From positions 1-43,511 of the forward strand of contig NZ_SMKU01000034.1 in assembly GCF_004349215.1 (NCBI RefSeq): a DNA stretch of 43,511 nt, given 5' to 3'. The notes under the pieces were generated by a model, which was given only the letters and a program-made list of their open reading frames with translations, was not told where the DNA came from and ran no database searches. The DNA comes from Actinomadura rubrisoli (GTDB taxonomy: Bacteria > Actinomycetota > Actinomycetes > Streptosporangiales > Streptosporangiaceae). Of this stretch, positions 33,591 through 42,478 are shown in pieces. A program made the translations under genes and the position numbers. The first letter of the stretch is position 1. Each line of letters begins with the position of its first letter.

Positions 33591-34556
33591 ATGGTCACGA
33601 TCACCATCACGTTCCGCGACGAGAGCCAGCACCTCGGCGATGCCCCCGTGGACGCGCTCATGCCCACGATGCTGGCTCGCGACAACCCCCCGCTCTGGTA
33701 CGGGGGGAGTGCGCCGGACACAGACATCGCCCCGTGCGAGCAGATCACCAGGGTCCGCAACCGGGCGATCGCGGGCGGGGAGACAGCCCGCAAGCTGGCC
33801 TACTTCGAGTGGTCGGTGGACGTGCACACCTCCGACTGCGAGACTGGTTGCGCCGAGCACGACGACCGCGACGACTCCGCCACCTGGGCGAAGAGCAACC
33901 CCGGCCTGTACGTCCGTGTCTCGCTGGAGATGATCCAGCACCTGCACGACTCCATGTCGATGAAGGGCTTCGACCGGGAGATCCTCGGCGTCGGGAACTA
34001 CCCCGCGGTCGGCGGCGGCTGGCAGGCCATCTCACAGCCCGCCTACGAGGACGTCGAGGACGCCGAGTCTCGCGCGCTCGACCCGATCGCGTTTGCGATC
34101 GAGGTCGCCCCGGACCGGCAGGCCGCATCGATCGCGGCGGTCGGGATGCGCGAGGACGGCCTCTTGCACGGCGAGATCGTCGCCTATGAGCCGGGCACGG
34201 CGTGGATCGCCCCGTGGATCGAGGCGCGAGTCCGCAAGTGGCGGCCGTTGGCCGTGGCGATCGCTCCGGCCGGCCCGACCGGCAGCCTGGAGCCGGACCT
34301 GGACGACGCGCTCGCCGAGGCCCAAGAAGACCTGGACGAGGACGACCGGATCACGCTGAGCCTGGTGAAGGGCCGCGACACGGGCGCGGCGTGCGGGGGC
34401 TTGTACGACGCGATCGTCCGGACTCGCAACGCACCCCCCGACTGGGAGCCCAGCATCCGCATCCGCCCGCACCCGGCGCTCACGGCGGCCATGGCGGGCG
34501 CCGCCAAACGCTACATCGGCGACGCGTGGGTGTGGGACCGGCGCGGCACGTCGGTG
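33591..34556 (+). pseudogene. Phage terminase large subunit, 5'-truncated
   Basis: The product begins at the Walker B region (FRDESQHL, matching the DEAQHL of TerL), continues with LMPTMLARDNPPLWY, TARKLAYFEWSVD, SNPGLYVRVS and FDREILGVGNYP, and ends with the nuclease-domain blocks VAFAIEVAPDRQAASIAAV and GDAWVWDRRGTSV. Everything upstream, including Walker A, is missing. At the 3' end homology stops abruptly at about 34556, where conjugation-type sequence begins in another frame, although the terminase frame itself stays open beyond. Confidence 0.8.
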
Positions 34557-35112
34557 GTTCGAGCAGCTCTACCGGCGCGGCGGCCGGGTCGCCCTCAGCT
34601 ACAACGACGTCGACAAGATGCTCGACGATGTCGCGTTCAACAAGTTCGACGCGGCCGACTACACGATCTTCGGATCGATGCGCGATCGGACCGTGGCGAA
34701 GTACCAGGATCTGCTCCACCAGCGGATCCCGCCGGACCTGGCCCGGCTCATCACGCGCAAGGGCGAGAACCTCAGCTACCTGCGCCGCGGTGTGTCGAAC
34801 GTGGTCTTCCACCTCGATCTCGCACTGGGGATCAACCCCCATCGGGAAAAGCAGCGCCGCCAGATGCGATTGGCGGCGGCGAAGGCGGAGAGGGCGGCCA
34901 AGTTCGATCCGATCATGCGGGCGAAACCGGTCCCTGGCGCGAACATGACGAGCATCGGGACTCATGGGGAAGACCGTTCGAATGGCCGCACGCGTCGTTC
35001 TCAGAAGATGAGGAGATCCAGCCGGAAATCCCAGGCCGCCGCGACGGCGCAGACACCGGACAAGACGGGGATGACCAAGCGCCAGCGGAGCGGGAACAGG
35101 AGCGAGGAATGA
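34555..35112 (+). pseudogene. C-terminal fragment of a gene upstream of a conjugation membrane protein
   Basis: The frame beginning WFEQLYRRGGRVALSYNDVD has no start at the junction; the first internal ATG is 34618. It reads as the C-terminal 180 residues of a larger soluble protein, with a basic tail (REKQRRQMRLAAAKAERAAK). Its stop overlaps the ATG of the next gene (ATGA), so both come from one operon of the donor element. I do not recognise the family; an ATPase or relaxosome component is possible but unsupported. Confidence 0.55.
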
Positions 35113-38100
35113 ACTCCATGACCGGATCGATGGCACGCGCGGGAACCGGCGTGGCGTCACGGGCATGGGTCCGCGGCGTCGTGGCGTTGCTGCTCGTCGC
35201 GCTCGCGGTCCCTGTGCTGCTGTCGGTGCTCGCCCCGGCCGCTCGCGCCGATGACGACCCCGACGACTACAGCCTCTACCAGCTGGCGTCGAACGCGAGC
35301 TCGTACTTCAGCAACGAGAGCTCCCCGGACAACGGGCAGGCCAACGCCGATAAGCGGATGACGGGTGAATGGCACGAGGTGACGAGGTGGCCCGGCAAGG
35401 CGGGGTCCTTGCTCGGGTACGCCGATCCGAAGTTCAGCTGGAGCCTGAAGTGGCTGTTCTCCGAGGCTTCGGGCTCGTCCCAGACACTGGGCTACGACAC
35501 CTTCCAGGCCAAGGACGGCGATGGCCAGGATCTCGACATCTACAAAGGCCTGATGGATTATGCCCATTTCGGCGCGGCGAACAACGACCTCGGCTTCGAC
35601 AGCATGTCCTCGGGCATCGGCGGCGGCATGCTCCACGCCGTCGGCGGCTCGATCATCTGGTTCGCCTACGCCCTGGCGATGGGCGTGTCGTGGGTCTTCT
35701 GGCTTGTCATCCAGATCCTCAAGCTGCTCAACCCGTTCTTCTGGTTCCACCAGGGCGTGGCCTCGGTGTCGCCTGCCTACAAGGAGTTCGCCGACGGGAT
35801 GATCGGCGGCGGCCAAGCGCCCGACACCGGGCTGTCGGGCCTGTCGGGCTTCATCGCGCAGTGGTACGGCCCTCTGGTCGACCTGTCGTGGAGCGTCGGT
35901 GTGCCGCTGTTCATCGGATTCCTGCTCATCGGCCTGGTCTTCGTCAAGAAGATGGACCGCGGCTCGGCGATCAAGAAGCTCATCGTGCGGGTCGTCTTCA
36001 TCGGTGTCGGGCTGCCGCTCATCGGCAGCATGTACACCGCGGTCCTCAATCAGTTCGACGACTCCATGCTCGGGCAGCACTCGGGCCCGACCCGAGTGGT
36101 GCTGTCGACCTACATCGACTTCAACCAGTGGATGACCGGCAACCGGCTGGCGGTCCCCGAGCAAGCGTCGATCTCGTGGAATGCCCAGGAGGGCCATGCG
36201 CTGCCGGAGTCGGTGCTCTCGGCGCGGACGTCCGCGCTGGCGATCAACGTGCAGGCCCACGGCGGAAAGAACGGAGCGTTCCGCAACATCTCTGTCGGCG
36301 CGAAGTCGAGCAACGCCGAGGACGCGTGGAGGACGGCCTCGCTCAAAGCCGAGGACGGCGATCGGGACGCAAACGCCGTGTTCACCGCCATGGGAATGCT
36401 CGGCCGGTACATCGCGAGCCAGTCGGTGAGCGCTTCGGACTTCGAGTCGGGCATCAAGGGCAACATCACCCAGATCCCCGACGACCAGGTGGACCAGGAC
36501 ACGAAGAAGAAGTGGTTCACCAAGGACGGCGACTACGGCGAGTCCGACGGATTCGGCGAAGGCGGTGACCCTGTCGCCCCGGTCGAGCACCCGCTGATCT
36601 CCACGGGTGCGGGCAAGGACGGCGTCGGCCTGGACTCCAGCGCGCCGGGCGCGGCGCAGAAGAGGTTCGCCTCGCGCGCCGGTACCACGGTGAACTGCGG
36701 GTACGCGGTCGTCGATGCCAACGGCGATCCGGTCGCGTGCAACCTGTCACCGCTGGCCGCCTACAACTATCTGAACACCGGGTTCGACACCGACTCGCTG
36801 ACCATGTACTCCTCGAACAAGGCGACTTCGGGCTTCACCCGTGAGAACCACGACTCGGTGAGCCAGGTCGGCTCGGGGCCGGCGTCGTTCATGTACTGGT
36901 TCAACGCCGTGGTCCTGCTGTTGTCGATCGTCGCCGTCGGCCTGTTCTACGGCGTGGGCATGCTCGTCGCCTCGACCAAGCGGACCTTCGGTGTCATCAC
37001 GGCGGTGCCGTTCGCGACGCTCGGGGCGATGGCAGGGATCTCCAAGGTGATCATCTATTCGGTGGCGCTCATCCTGGAGATCTTCGTCACCCTGTTCCTC
37101 TACCAGTTCATCTCGGAATTCCTGGTCTCCCTGCCACAAGTCATCGAAGGGCCGATCTCGAACCTGGTCAAGGGCAATCAGATCAACGGTGTCGCGAGCA
37201 TCTTCGCCGACCCGGTGCTCGGGTCGACCGCCGTGATCGTCATGACGGTCTTCTCAACGGTGATGATCATCGGTGTCACGTTCGCTCTGCTGCGTGTGCG
37301 CCGGTCGGTCCTGCAGGCCCTCGATGAGGCGGTGACCGAGCTCGTCGACAAGTTCCTCGACACGACCACGCCGCCCAAGAGCGACGGCGGGGGTCTCCTG
37401 CCGGCCGTGGCCGGTGGGCTGGGCGCCGGTGCCGGGATGGCGGCGAGCAGCGGCCTGATGAACAAGTTCGGCGGCGCCAAGCCGAAGCCCGGCGGCGGCA
37501 CCGGTGGCCGGCCCGGCGGCTCGCCGAAGGGCGGATCGGCCAACGCCGGTGGCACCAACGGCCTCGCGCGCCTGTCCGGCCGCGGCCCCCAGGGCCGGTT
37601 GCCTGCGGGCGGCGGCGGTCCGGGTGGCGGCCCGGGCGGCGGCCCCGAGGGGCCCGCCGGTCCGGGCGGCTTCGCCGCCGGGCTCGACACCGGCGGCTCC
37701 GGTGGCCCAAGGGGCCGGGGCGGCGGAGGTCCAGACGGCGCCCTCGGCACCGGATCATCCGGTGCCGACGGCAACGCCAAGGCGCTGCCTGCGGGCAAGT
37801 CCGAGTCCCCCGGCGAGACCGGCTCGCGCATGCTCATGAGCGGCGGCGAGACCGGCCGATCGCAGCAGGATCGGTCGCTGGCACGCCAGGTCAACGCCCA
37901 AGGAGGCCTGTCCAAGCTCGGCGGCCCGCAAGGCTCGACGTCCAGCGCGGCGACGGGCGCCAAGCCCGGGCCCAAGACCAGCGGCGTGGTTCCCGGCGGC
38001 GGGGCAGGCGGTGGTCAGATCCAGACCCTGCGGCCGGTTTCTGCAGGGCCCGGCCTGCTGCCGACTCGGCAGGAGGCCGTGCAGAGCTTCGGCGGTGAGG

Positions 38101-38201
38101 ACAAGGTGGCGGCGAAGGCGAAGGCGAAAGGCGTCAGCCAGGCCCAGTTCGAGCGGCTCTACCTGGGCCCGTTCCGCAAGGACGGCGGAGACGGGCCGTA
38201 G
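35109..38201 (+). CDS. TrbL/VirB6-like conjugative-transfer membrane protein, 1030 aa
   Basis: This large polytopic protein probably forms the inner-membrane channel of a type IV secretion-like system. It has an N-terminal signal or anchor (about residues 18-45, ending ARADDD), a first group of helices at about 180-330, a long extracytoplasmic segment (330-590) and a second group at about 600-740. The last 290 residues are Gly/Pro-rich and probably disordered. ATG 35109 overlaps the preceding stop; ATG 35118 is an alternative. It appears intact, but no VirB4, coupling protein or relaxase is in the window, so it is an orphan unless the rest lies elsewhere. Confidence 0.7.
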   Translation: MNSMTGSMARAGTGVASRAWVRGVVALLLVALAVPVLLSVLAPAARADDDPDDYSLYQLASNASSYFSNESSPDNGQANADKRMTGEWHEVTRWPGKAGSLLGYADPKFSWSLKWLFSEASGSSQTLGYDTFQAKDGDGQDLDIYKGLMDYAHFGAANNDLGFDSMSSGIGGGMLHAVGGSIIWFAYALAMGVSWVFWLVIQILKLLNPFFWFHQGVASVSPAYKEFADGMIGGGQAPDTGLSGLSGFIAQWYGPLVDLSWSVGVPLFIGFLLIGLVFVKKMDRGSAIKKLIVRVVFIGVGLPLIGSMYTAVLNQFDDSMLGQHSGPTRVVLSTYIDFNQWMTGNRLAVPEQASISWNAQEGHALPESVLSARTSALAINVQAHGGKNGAFRNISVGAKSSNAEDAWRTASLKAEDGDRDANAVFTAMGMLGRYIASQSVSASDFESGIKGNITQIPDDQVDQDTKKKWFTKDGDYGESDGFGEGGDPVAPVEHPLISTGAGKDGVGLDSSAPGAAQKRFASRAGTTVNCGYAVVDANGDPVACNLSPLAAYNYLNTGFDTDSLTMYSSNKATSGFTRENHDSVSQVGSGPASFMYWFNAVVLLLSIVAVGLFYGVGMLVASTKRTFGVITAVPFATLGAMAGISKVIIYSVALILEIFVTLFLYQFISEFLVSLPQVIEGPISNLVKGNQINGVASIFADPVLGSTAVIVMTVFSTVMIIGVTFALLRVRRSVLQALDEAVTELVDKFLDTTTPPKSDGGGLLPAVAGGLGAGAGMAASSGLMNKFGGAKPKPGGGTGGRPGGSPKGGSANAGGTNGLARLSGRGPQGRLPAGGGGPGGGPGGGPEGPAGPGGFAAGLDTGGSGGPRGRGGGGPDGALGTGSSGADGNAKALPAGKSESPGETGSRMLMSGGETGRSQQDRSLARQVNAQGGLSKLGGPQGSTSSAATGAKPGPKTSGVVPGGGAGGGQIQTLRPVSAGPGLLPTRQEAVQSFGGEDKVAAKAKAKGVSQAQFERLYLGPFRKDGGDGP

Positions 38202-38282
38202 TCGCAGCCGGTGCGCCTGCGCCAGCCGCGACCGACCCGGCCATCTCAGCGGCCGGTGGCGACTGGAGAGCCGAAGAAGCCG

Positions 38283-38760
38283 AAGCATTGAGGGCAGGCA
38301 CCGGGTGGCGGGATATTCGCCACCGGGGTGCTGGTCCGCCGATGACCAGGGAGGTTGATCGTGCGACCCTGATGACGCCGCCATCGGGGACGCGTCTTTG
38401 TGCTTGCAGCGGCGAGTTCGCTGGTGGAGCGGGCAGGGGCTGCTGGCCGAGCGGGCACCTCGCCGGGTCGCTCGCTGGTCTGGGCTGATCGGCAGAGGCC
38501 AGGTCCTGGCCAGGCGCTCGTCGGCGATGGCGCGCATGAGGTGATCCTCCAGGTGCAGCACAAATGCGCTGTCCGACCAGGTCGGGATAGACGATGAAGG
38601 TCCGTCCGGCGAGATTGACGACGCCATCGCGTTGCACGATCCGGTCGACCTGGACAGCCGTGCCGACGGGCAGGCGGGAACGGCCGTTGCAAGTCGGCAA
38701 GGCCGGTGCCGCAGGTCGCGGGTCGACGGGCCCGGTCCCTGCGATAACGACGTGCCGGTA
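38283..38760 (-). pseudogene. IS481-like transposase C-terminal remnant
   Basis: Blocks typical of the C-terminal tail of an IS481/integrase-core transposase occur in two alternating frames: VDRIVQRDGVVNLAGRTF, then LHLEDHLMRAIADERLARTW, then LQAQRRVPDGGVIRVA. The catalytic DDE domain is absent. Boundaries are approximate. Bases 38202-38282 show nothing else. Confidence 0.55.
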
Positions 38761-38831
38761 CATGGAACACCTCCATGTCGTGCGCCGTGTCTCCCGCCTG
38801 GAGGCTTCCCCGTCGCCGGCTGGTGCACTGG

Positions 38832-39310
38832 TAGGCCGGACGGTCTCGACACGATGTCGCCGGTTCGCTCGAGGTGGACCGGAAGACGATCCTGCGCTAC
38901 GTCGAGCCGGCGATCGCGGCGGGGTTCGTGCCCGATGCGACGTCGCCGATGACCGAGGCGGACTGGGCGCCGCTGGTCAGGGAGTGGTTCCCGCATCTGA
39001 CCGATACCCGGCTGCGGCAGGTGACCTGGCCGGCCTTCGACAAGCACCGCGAGTACATCGCCCAGGTGCTGCGGGCCGGGGCGACCAAGGCGACGATCCA
39101 TCAGCGGCTGCGTGACGAGCACGGCGTGACCGGCTCAGTGGCCTCGCTCAAGCGGTATGTCGCGGCTCAAGCGGTATGTCGCGGCGAACCTGGCTGAGAA
39201 GGTGTTGCGGGAGAGGCGACGGTACTGCGGGCCGATCCGGAGCCGGGGCCCGAGGCGCAGATCGACTACGGGCTGCTGGGCTCCTGGACGGATCCGCGAA
39301 CCGGCTCCTC
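38832..39310 (+). pseudogene. IS21-family transposase IstA remnant
   Basis: After a stop at 38832 the frame reads SRHDVAGSLEVDRKTILRYV, then DTRLRQVTWPAFDKHREYI and ATIHQRLRDEHGVTG, the N-terminal region of IstA. A 19-bp tandem duplication breaks the frame at 39146-39183. The following sequence resumes in a second frame (LKRYVAANLAEKVLRE), and after another shift in a third (AQIDYGLLGSWTDP). Homology ends near 39310, before most of the catalytic domain. IstB is absent. Confidence 0.8.
39146..39183 (+). repeat. Exact 19-bp tandem duplication in the istA remnant
   Basis: GCTCAAGCGGTATGTCGCG occurs twice back to back (39146-39164 and 39165-39183). Nineteen is not a multiple of three, so the duplication itself causes a frameshift. 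Confidence 0.95.
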
Positions 39311-39360
39311 GGAGCCGGACTGTCGCGACCGGCTTACCGGCCACCGCATGCCCGCGCGGA

Positions 39361-39594
39361 CTACTTGTCACCCGCCCTCGCGGCTTCCGGCGGAATGGAG
39401 GTGGAGTCTGCGTCCCAGTCGGGAGGAGAAGGCCGACTGCTCGGCGGAACGGGCGGCTGCGATGGCGGGACCGGACTGTCGATGAACGGCGTTGTGACGA
39501 CTCCCTCGCCGAACGGGTCGCCGCCATCGTCATGGCAGGCGCCCACTACCAGGACAGCGACGACCGCGGTGGCACACGCGGCGTACCTCAGCAT
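39361..39594 (-). CDS. Small lipoprotein, 77 aa
   Basis: ATG 39594 follows GGAGGGAG. The signal sequence MLRYAACATAVVAVLVVGAC ends in a lipobox (VGAC), so the mature protein starts with a lipidated Cys. The mature part is short, acidic then Pro/Ser-rich (VPPSQPPVPPSSRPSPP), probably a disordered surface tail. It is divergent from the hydroxymandelate-synthase-like gene across a 262-base AT-rich region. Confidence 0.7.
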   Translation of the reverse strand: MLRYAACATAVVAVLVVGACHDDGGDPFGEGVVTTPFIDSPVPPSQPPVPPSSRPSPPDWDADSTSIPPEAARAGDK

Positions 39595-39734
39595 AAAAAC
39601 TCCCTCCCCACACTCAACCGGCTCGCCGAGCATAAACAATGCTCTGTCAGGAAAACTGTCAGCAAAAGCACGAGATTGAACCTTTCTCGCCACATTCCGC
39701 GCCCTCACCCATCGCGCGGAGGCCGGCTCAATCA

Positions 39735-39827
39735 GAAAGTCGACTTTCGACTGACATTCGAATTGACGAGTTCGCCCCTATCGTGTGACCCGCCGGTAAC
39801 CTTCCCGAACCGGACACCGTCCGGTTC
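39735..39827. promoter_or_regulatory. Palindrome-rich divergent control region
   Basis: A perfect 14-bp palindrome GAAAGTCGACTTTC (39735-39748) is followed by ATTCGAAT, then 9-bp arms GAACCGGAC (39807-39815) and GTCCGGTTC (39819-39827). The latter ends 29 bases before the ATG at 39857. It is followed by A-runs rather than T-runs, which favours an operator or leader hairpin over a terminator. Confidence 0.5.
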
Positions 39828-39856
39828 CCAAGACAGAAAAAAAGGGGGCGTTCGCT

Positions 39857-40984
39857 ATGTCCGAGCCTTACAAAGGCATCGCCTATCTGGAGTTGTACGT
39901 CGACGACGGGCCCGCGGTGGTGAAGTACTACGTCCGCGGGCTGCTGTTCGAACGCGTCGCGGTCGCCTACGACCGGATGCAGCGCTCAGTGCTGCTGCGC
40001 AGCCATGACGCGCAGGTCGTCATCACCACCCCGGCCCGCGCCGGCGGGCCGGTGGCGGACTACCTGGCCCGGCACGGCGACGGCGTCGCCGACATCGCGC
40101 TGTACCAGCAGGACCTGGGCGCGACCCTGGCCCGGGCGAACCTGACGGGAATGCGGGTGCTGCCCGGCCCGGCACCGGCGACCACCCTCCAGGACGTGCA
40201 GCTCGCGCGGATCGCCGGCGCCGGCTCGGTCCACCACACCCTCATCCAGCCCACCGGCACCTCCTTCGACGGCATGCCGCCCGGGTTCTGCTGGGACACC
40301 GACACCGTTTACGAGGCGGCACCCGACCGCGCTGCGCGTCCACGCGGCATCGACCACCTGACCTGGTGCCTGCCCGCAGGCGAGCTGGAGGCCGTGGTCT
40401 CCCAGTACCGGCGCACGTTCGAGATGGAGATCATCGGCAGCAACCAGATCGTCGCCGGCGCCACCGCCGCCAACAGTCATGTGCTGCGCGACTCCGCCGG
40501 CGTCACCCACGTCATGCTCGAGACCGACCGATTCCTGCAACCGCACGGTGGCGGCCAGATCGAAGCCTTCATCGCCCGGCACGGCCGCGGCGGCATCCAG
40601 CACGTGGCCTGGTCCACCAACGACCTCCTCGCCGCCATCAGGCGCTTCACCGTCGGCGGCGTGCGGTTCCTGGACCCGCCCGGCGCCTACTACGACGCGC
40701 TGCCCGAACGTCTGGCCGCGCATCCGGTGATCGGCGACCAACTTTCGAACCTGCACGAGTCCGGCGTGCTGGTCGACCACGACCACAGCGGCCTGCTCTA
40801 CCAAATCTTCACCCGCTCACCGCACCGCGGCGACGCACTGTTCTACGAGCTCATCCAGCGCGGCCCCGGCACGACCGGGTTCGGCAGCGCCACCTTCCGC
40901 GCCCTGCTCGAAGCCCAGGAGGCCGCCGCCTCCCGCCCCGCTCCCCGCACGGCGACCGACCAGCCAAGCACACCGGCCAGCTGA
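39857..40984 (+). CDS. 4-hydroxymandelate synthase / HPPD-family dioxygenase, 375 aa
   Basis: This is a non-heme iron dioxygenase that acts on 4-hydroxyphenylpyruvate. HPPD makes homogentisate; HmaS makes 4-hydroxymandelate, the first committed step to 4-hydroxyphenylglycine in glycopeptide antibiotics. The iron ligands are His167 (GIDHLTW), His249 (IQHVAW) and Glu331 (FYELIQRG). The C-terminal FGSATFRALLEAQE looks closer to HmaS than to the GFGxGNFKALFE of HPPD. Physical linkage to a hydroxymandelate-oxidase-like start also favours HmaS. ATG 39857 has a GGGGG element upstream. The gene appears intact, in contrast to its surroundings; the remaining hydroxyphenylglycine genes are not in the window. 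Confidence 0.75.
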   Translation: MSEPYKGIAYLELYVDDGPAVVKYYVRGLLFERVAVAYDRMQRSVLLRSHDAQVVITTPARAGGPVADYLARHGDGVADIALYQQDLGATLARANLTGMRVLPGPAPATTLQDVQLARIAGAGSVHHTLIQPTGTSFDGMPPGFCWDTDTVYEAAPDRAARPRGIDHLTWCLPAGELEAVVSQYRRTFEMEIIGSNQIVAGATAANSHVLRDSAGVTHVMLETDRFLQPHGGGQIEAFIARHGRGGIQHVAWSTNDLLAAIRRFTVGGVRFLDPPGAYYDALPERLAAHPVIGDQLSNLHESGVLVDHDHSGLLYQIFTRSPHRGDALFYELIQRGPGTTGFGSATFRALLEAQEAAASRPAPRTATDQPSTPAS

Positions 40985-41127
40985 CCTCACCGCCCGACTT
41001 CGAGGCCGCGGCCAAGCCACGCACCTGGCCGCCCAGGGTGTGGGACTTCATCGCCGGAGGCGCCGCCGGGGAGACGACCGTGCACGCCGACACCGCCGCG
41101 TTCGAACGCTGGCAGGTACGGCCGCGC
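40981..41127 (+). pseudogene. Hydroxymandelate-oxidase-like gene, 5' stub only
   Basis: Right after the dioxygenase stop, overlapping it, a frame reads FEAAAKPRTWPPRVWDFIAG then GAAGETTVHADTAAFERW, matching the first 50 residues of FMN-dependent alpha-hydroxy-acid oxidases (compare YDYFAGGAGDEVTL of the intact gene at 7742). Homology stops at about 41127. No ATG or GTG is visible; a CTG at 40981 or an upstream codon would be needed, so the start may have been coupled or lost. Confidence 0.65.
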
Positions 41128-41134
41128 ACCTGCA

Positions 41135-41347
41135 ATGGACGTCTCCCACATCGACCTGACCACCTGGCTGCTGGGCTCCCAGTGGCGCATGCCTGACGCG
41201 AAGCTCCCCGAACGCCCGCTGCCTGAGCTGATCAAGCGGGTCACGGCCGCCTGGCGCGAACGCCAGGCCAAGATCCGCGAGGTCGCCGCCACGCTCACCG
41301 TGAGACATGCGGCGTCGACGACGGCCCCTGCAGCACCGGTACGCTGA
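41135..41347 (+). CDS. Short hypothetical reading frame, 70 aa
   Basis: The frame (SHIDLTTWLLGSQWRMPDAK, then LIKRVTAAWRERQAKIREV) has protein-like composition and begins eight bases after the oxidase stub ends. It may be the 3' fragment of another gene fused by deletion. It is not recognised and lacks a clear ribosome-binding site. Bases 41348-41479 show nothing further. Confidence 0.3.
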   Translation: MDVSHIDLTTWLLGSQWRMPDAKLPERPLPELIKRVTAAWRERQAKIREVAATLTVRHAASTTAPAAPVR

Positions 41348-41479
41348 AGATCCCGACCGAAACGATCCGCAAGCCCCGGCTTGATGAGGCCATCCGGCTC
41401 GGGTGCGGCTCGTTCTCAGGGACCGGTTGACCTGATCACGGGTGAGGCGGGGCACCGGGCAGTAGGGCGGAAGGTGAGG

Positions 41480-42478
41480 TCAGGCGTGGGGGTTCCGGCC
41501 CGGGTCTTGTTGATCGACGATGCGATGCGCCTGGATCTCGAAACCGGGTGGCCAGCGGGTGAGGTCGCTGGCCATGGCGCCTTCGAGGCGGGCTCGGTCC
41601 AGGTTGGCGGTGCTCAGGTCCGTTCCTCGCAGGTCTGCCGAACGTAGATCCGCCTCGACCAAGGTTGTGCCGTGGGTCCGTGCTTTACGAAGGATGGCGC
41701 CGCGAAGGTCGCAGGCACTGAGGTCGGCGTCGGTCAGGTCGGCCTCGACCAGATTCGCTTCCCGCAGGTCGGACGATACGCAGCGGAACTGCCGCAGGAT
41801 CGCCCTCGTGAGCACGGCACGGCGAAGGTTCGCTGAGACCAGCGATGCCCTGCTGAGATTGCCCTCGTAGAAACTGGCGGACTCCAGACACGAATGGTCG
41901 AAGTTGATCGCGTGGAGCCACAGTCCGTCACAGTCGGCGCGCCGCAGGTCGGTGAGGCTGAGGTTGAGCCAGTCCGGGCGTCGGGCATTCTGATTGAGCA
42001 CGCCGAGGCCGGTCAGCGCCACCTGCGCGTCGGCGGTTCTGGTCTCGACGGGACGCACGGTATCGATCAGCGCGTCCTGGCTCGGCTGATCGTCCTGAGG
42101 GGGCCAGGGCAAGTGCGTCCGGATGAACGCCGTCAGGATCGAGATAACGGCCTCTTGGTCGCCCGGCGAATGATCGGCGATGCGCCACAAGGCGTAGAGG
42201 CCACGGATGCGCACGTCCAGCTTGTCACTGCCCAGTTGGTCGACCGCTCGGCTGAACCGGTCGGTGACCTGCCCTTCACGTGTGGCGGCGAGTCCTTCCC
42301 GGTTGATCTGGAACTGCCGCCAGGTGGAATAGGCGCCGAATAGCACGACCATCCCGACGACCGCTTGGAGCAACGTGCCGCGTACGTTGTTCACCGCGCT
42401 GAGCCGGTCCTTGGGATCCACCCTGGCACCGGCAAGATCATGGTCGACCAGCAGTCCCGGCAGGATGACGAGCACCAC
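41480..42478 (-). CDS. Membrane-anchored pentapeptide-repeat protein, 332 aa
   Basis: An N-terminal hydrophobic segment is followed by a helix pair with a second membrane span (LLQAVVGMVVLFGAYSTW), then a helical region (FSRAVDQLGSDKLDVRIRGLYALWRIA) typical of actinomycete proteins of this type. The C-terminal part (about 165-315) is made of A(D/N)Lxx repeats such as LREANLVEADLTDADLSACD, which fold as a right-handed beta helix. Function is unknown; the repeat part is cytoplasmic by prediction. GTG 42478 is the only start after the stop at 42542-42544. The gene appears intact. Confidence 0.85.
   Translation of the reverse strand: MVLVILPGLLVDHDLAGARVDPKDRLSAVNNVRGTLLQAVVGMVVLFGAYSTWRQFQINREGLAATREGQVTDRFSRAVDQLGSDKLDVRIRGLYALWRIADHSPGDQEAVISILTAFIRTHLPWPPQDDQPSQDALIDTVRPVETRTADAQVALTGLGVLNQNARRPDWLNLSLTDLRRADCDGLWLHAINFDHSCLESASFYEGNLSRASLVSANLRRAVLTRAILRQFRCVSSDLREANLVEADLTDADLSACDLRGAILRKARTHGTTLVEADLRSADLRGTDLSTANLDRARLEGAMASDLTRWPPGFEIQAHRIVDQQDPGRNPHA

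Noticed and set aside
37380..37760. GGC-rich repeats as a structured RNA or regulatory region
   Set aside because: They are explained by the Gly/Pro-rich C-terminal tail of the TrbL-like protein.
39807..39827. Hairpin as a transcription terminator
   Set aside because: It is followed by A-runs, not T-runs, on the plus strand, and on the minus strand the T-run precedes the stem.
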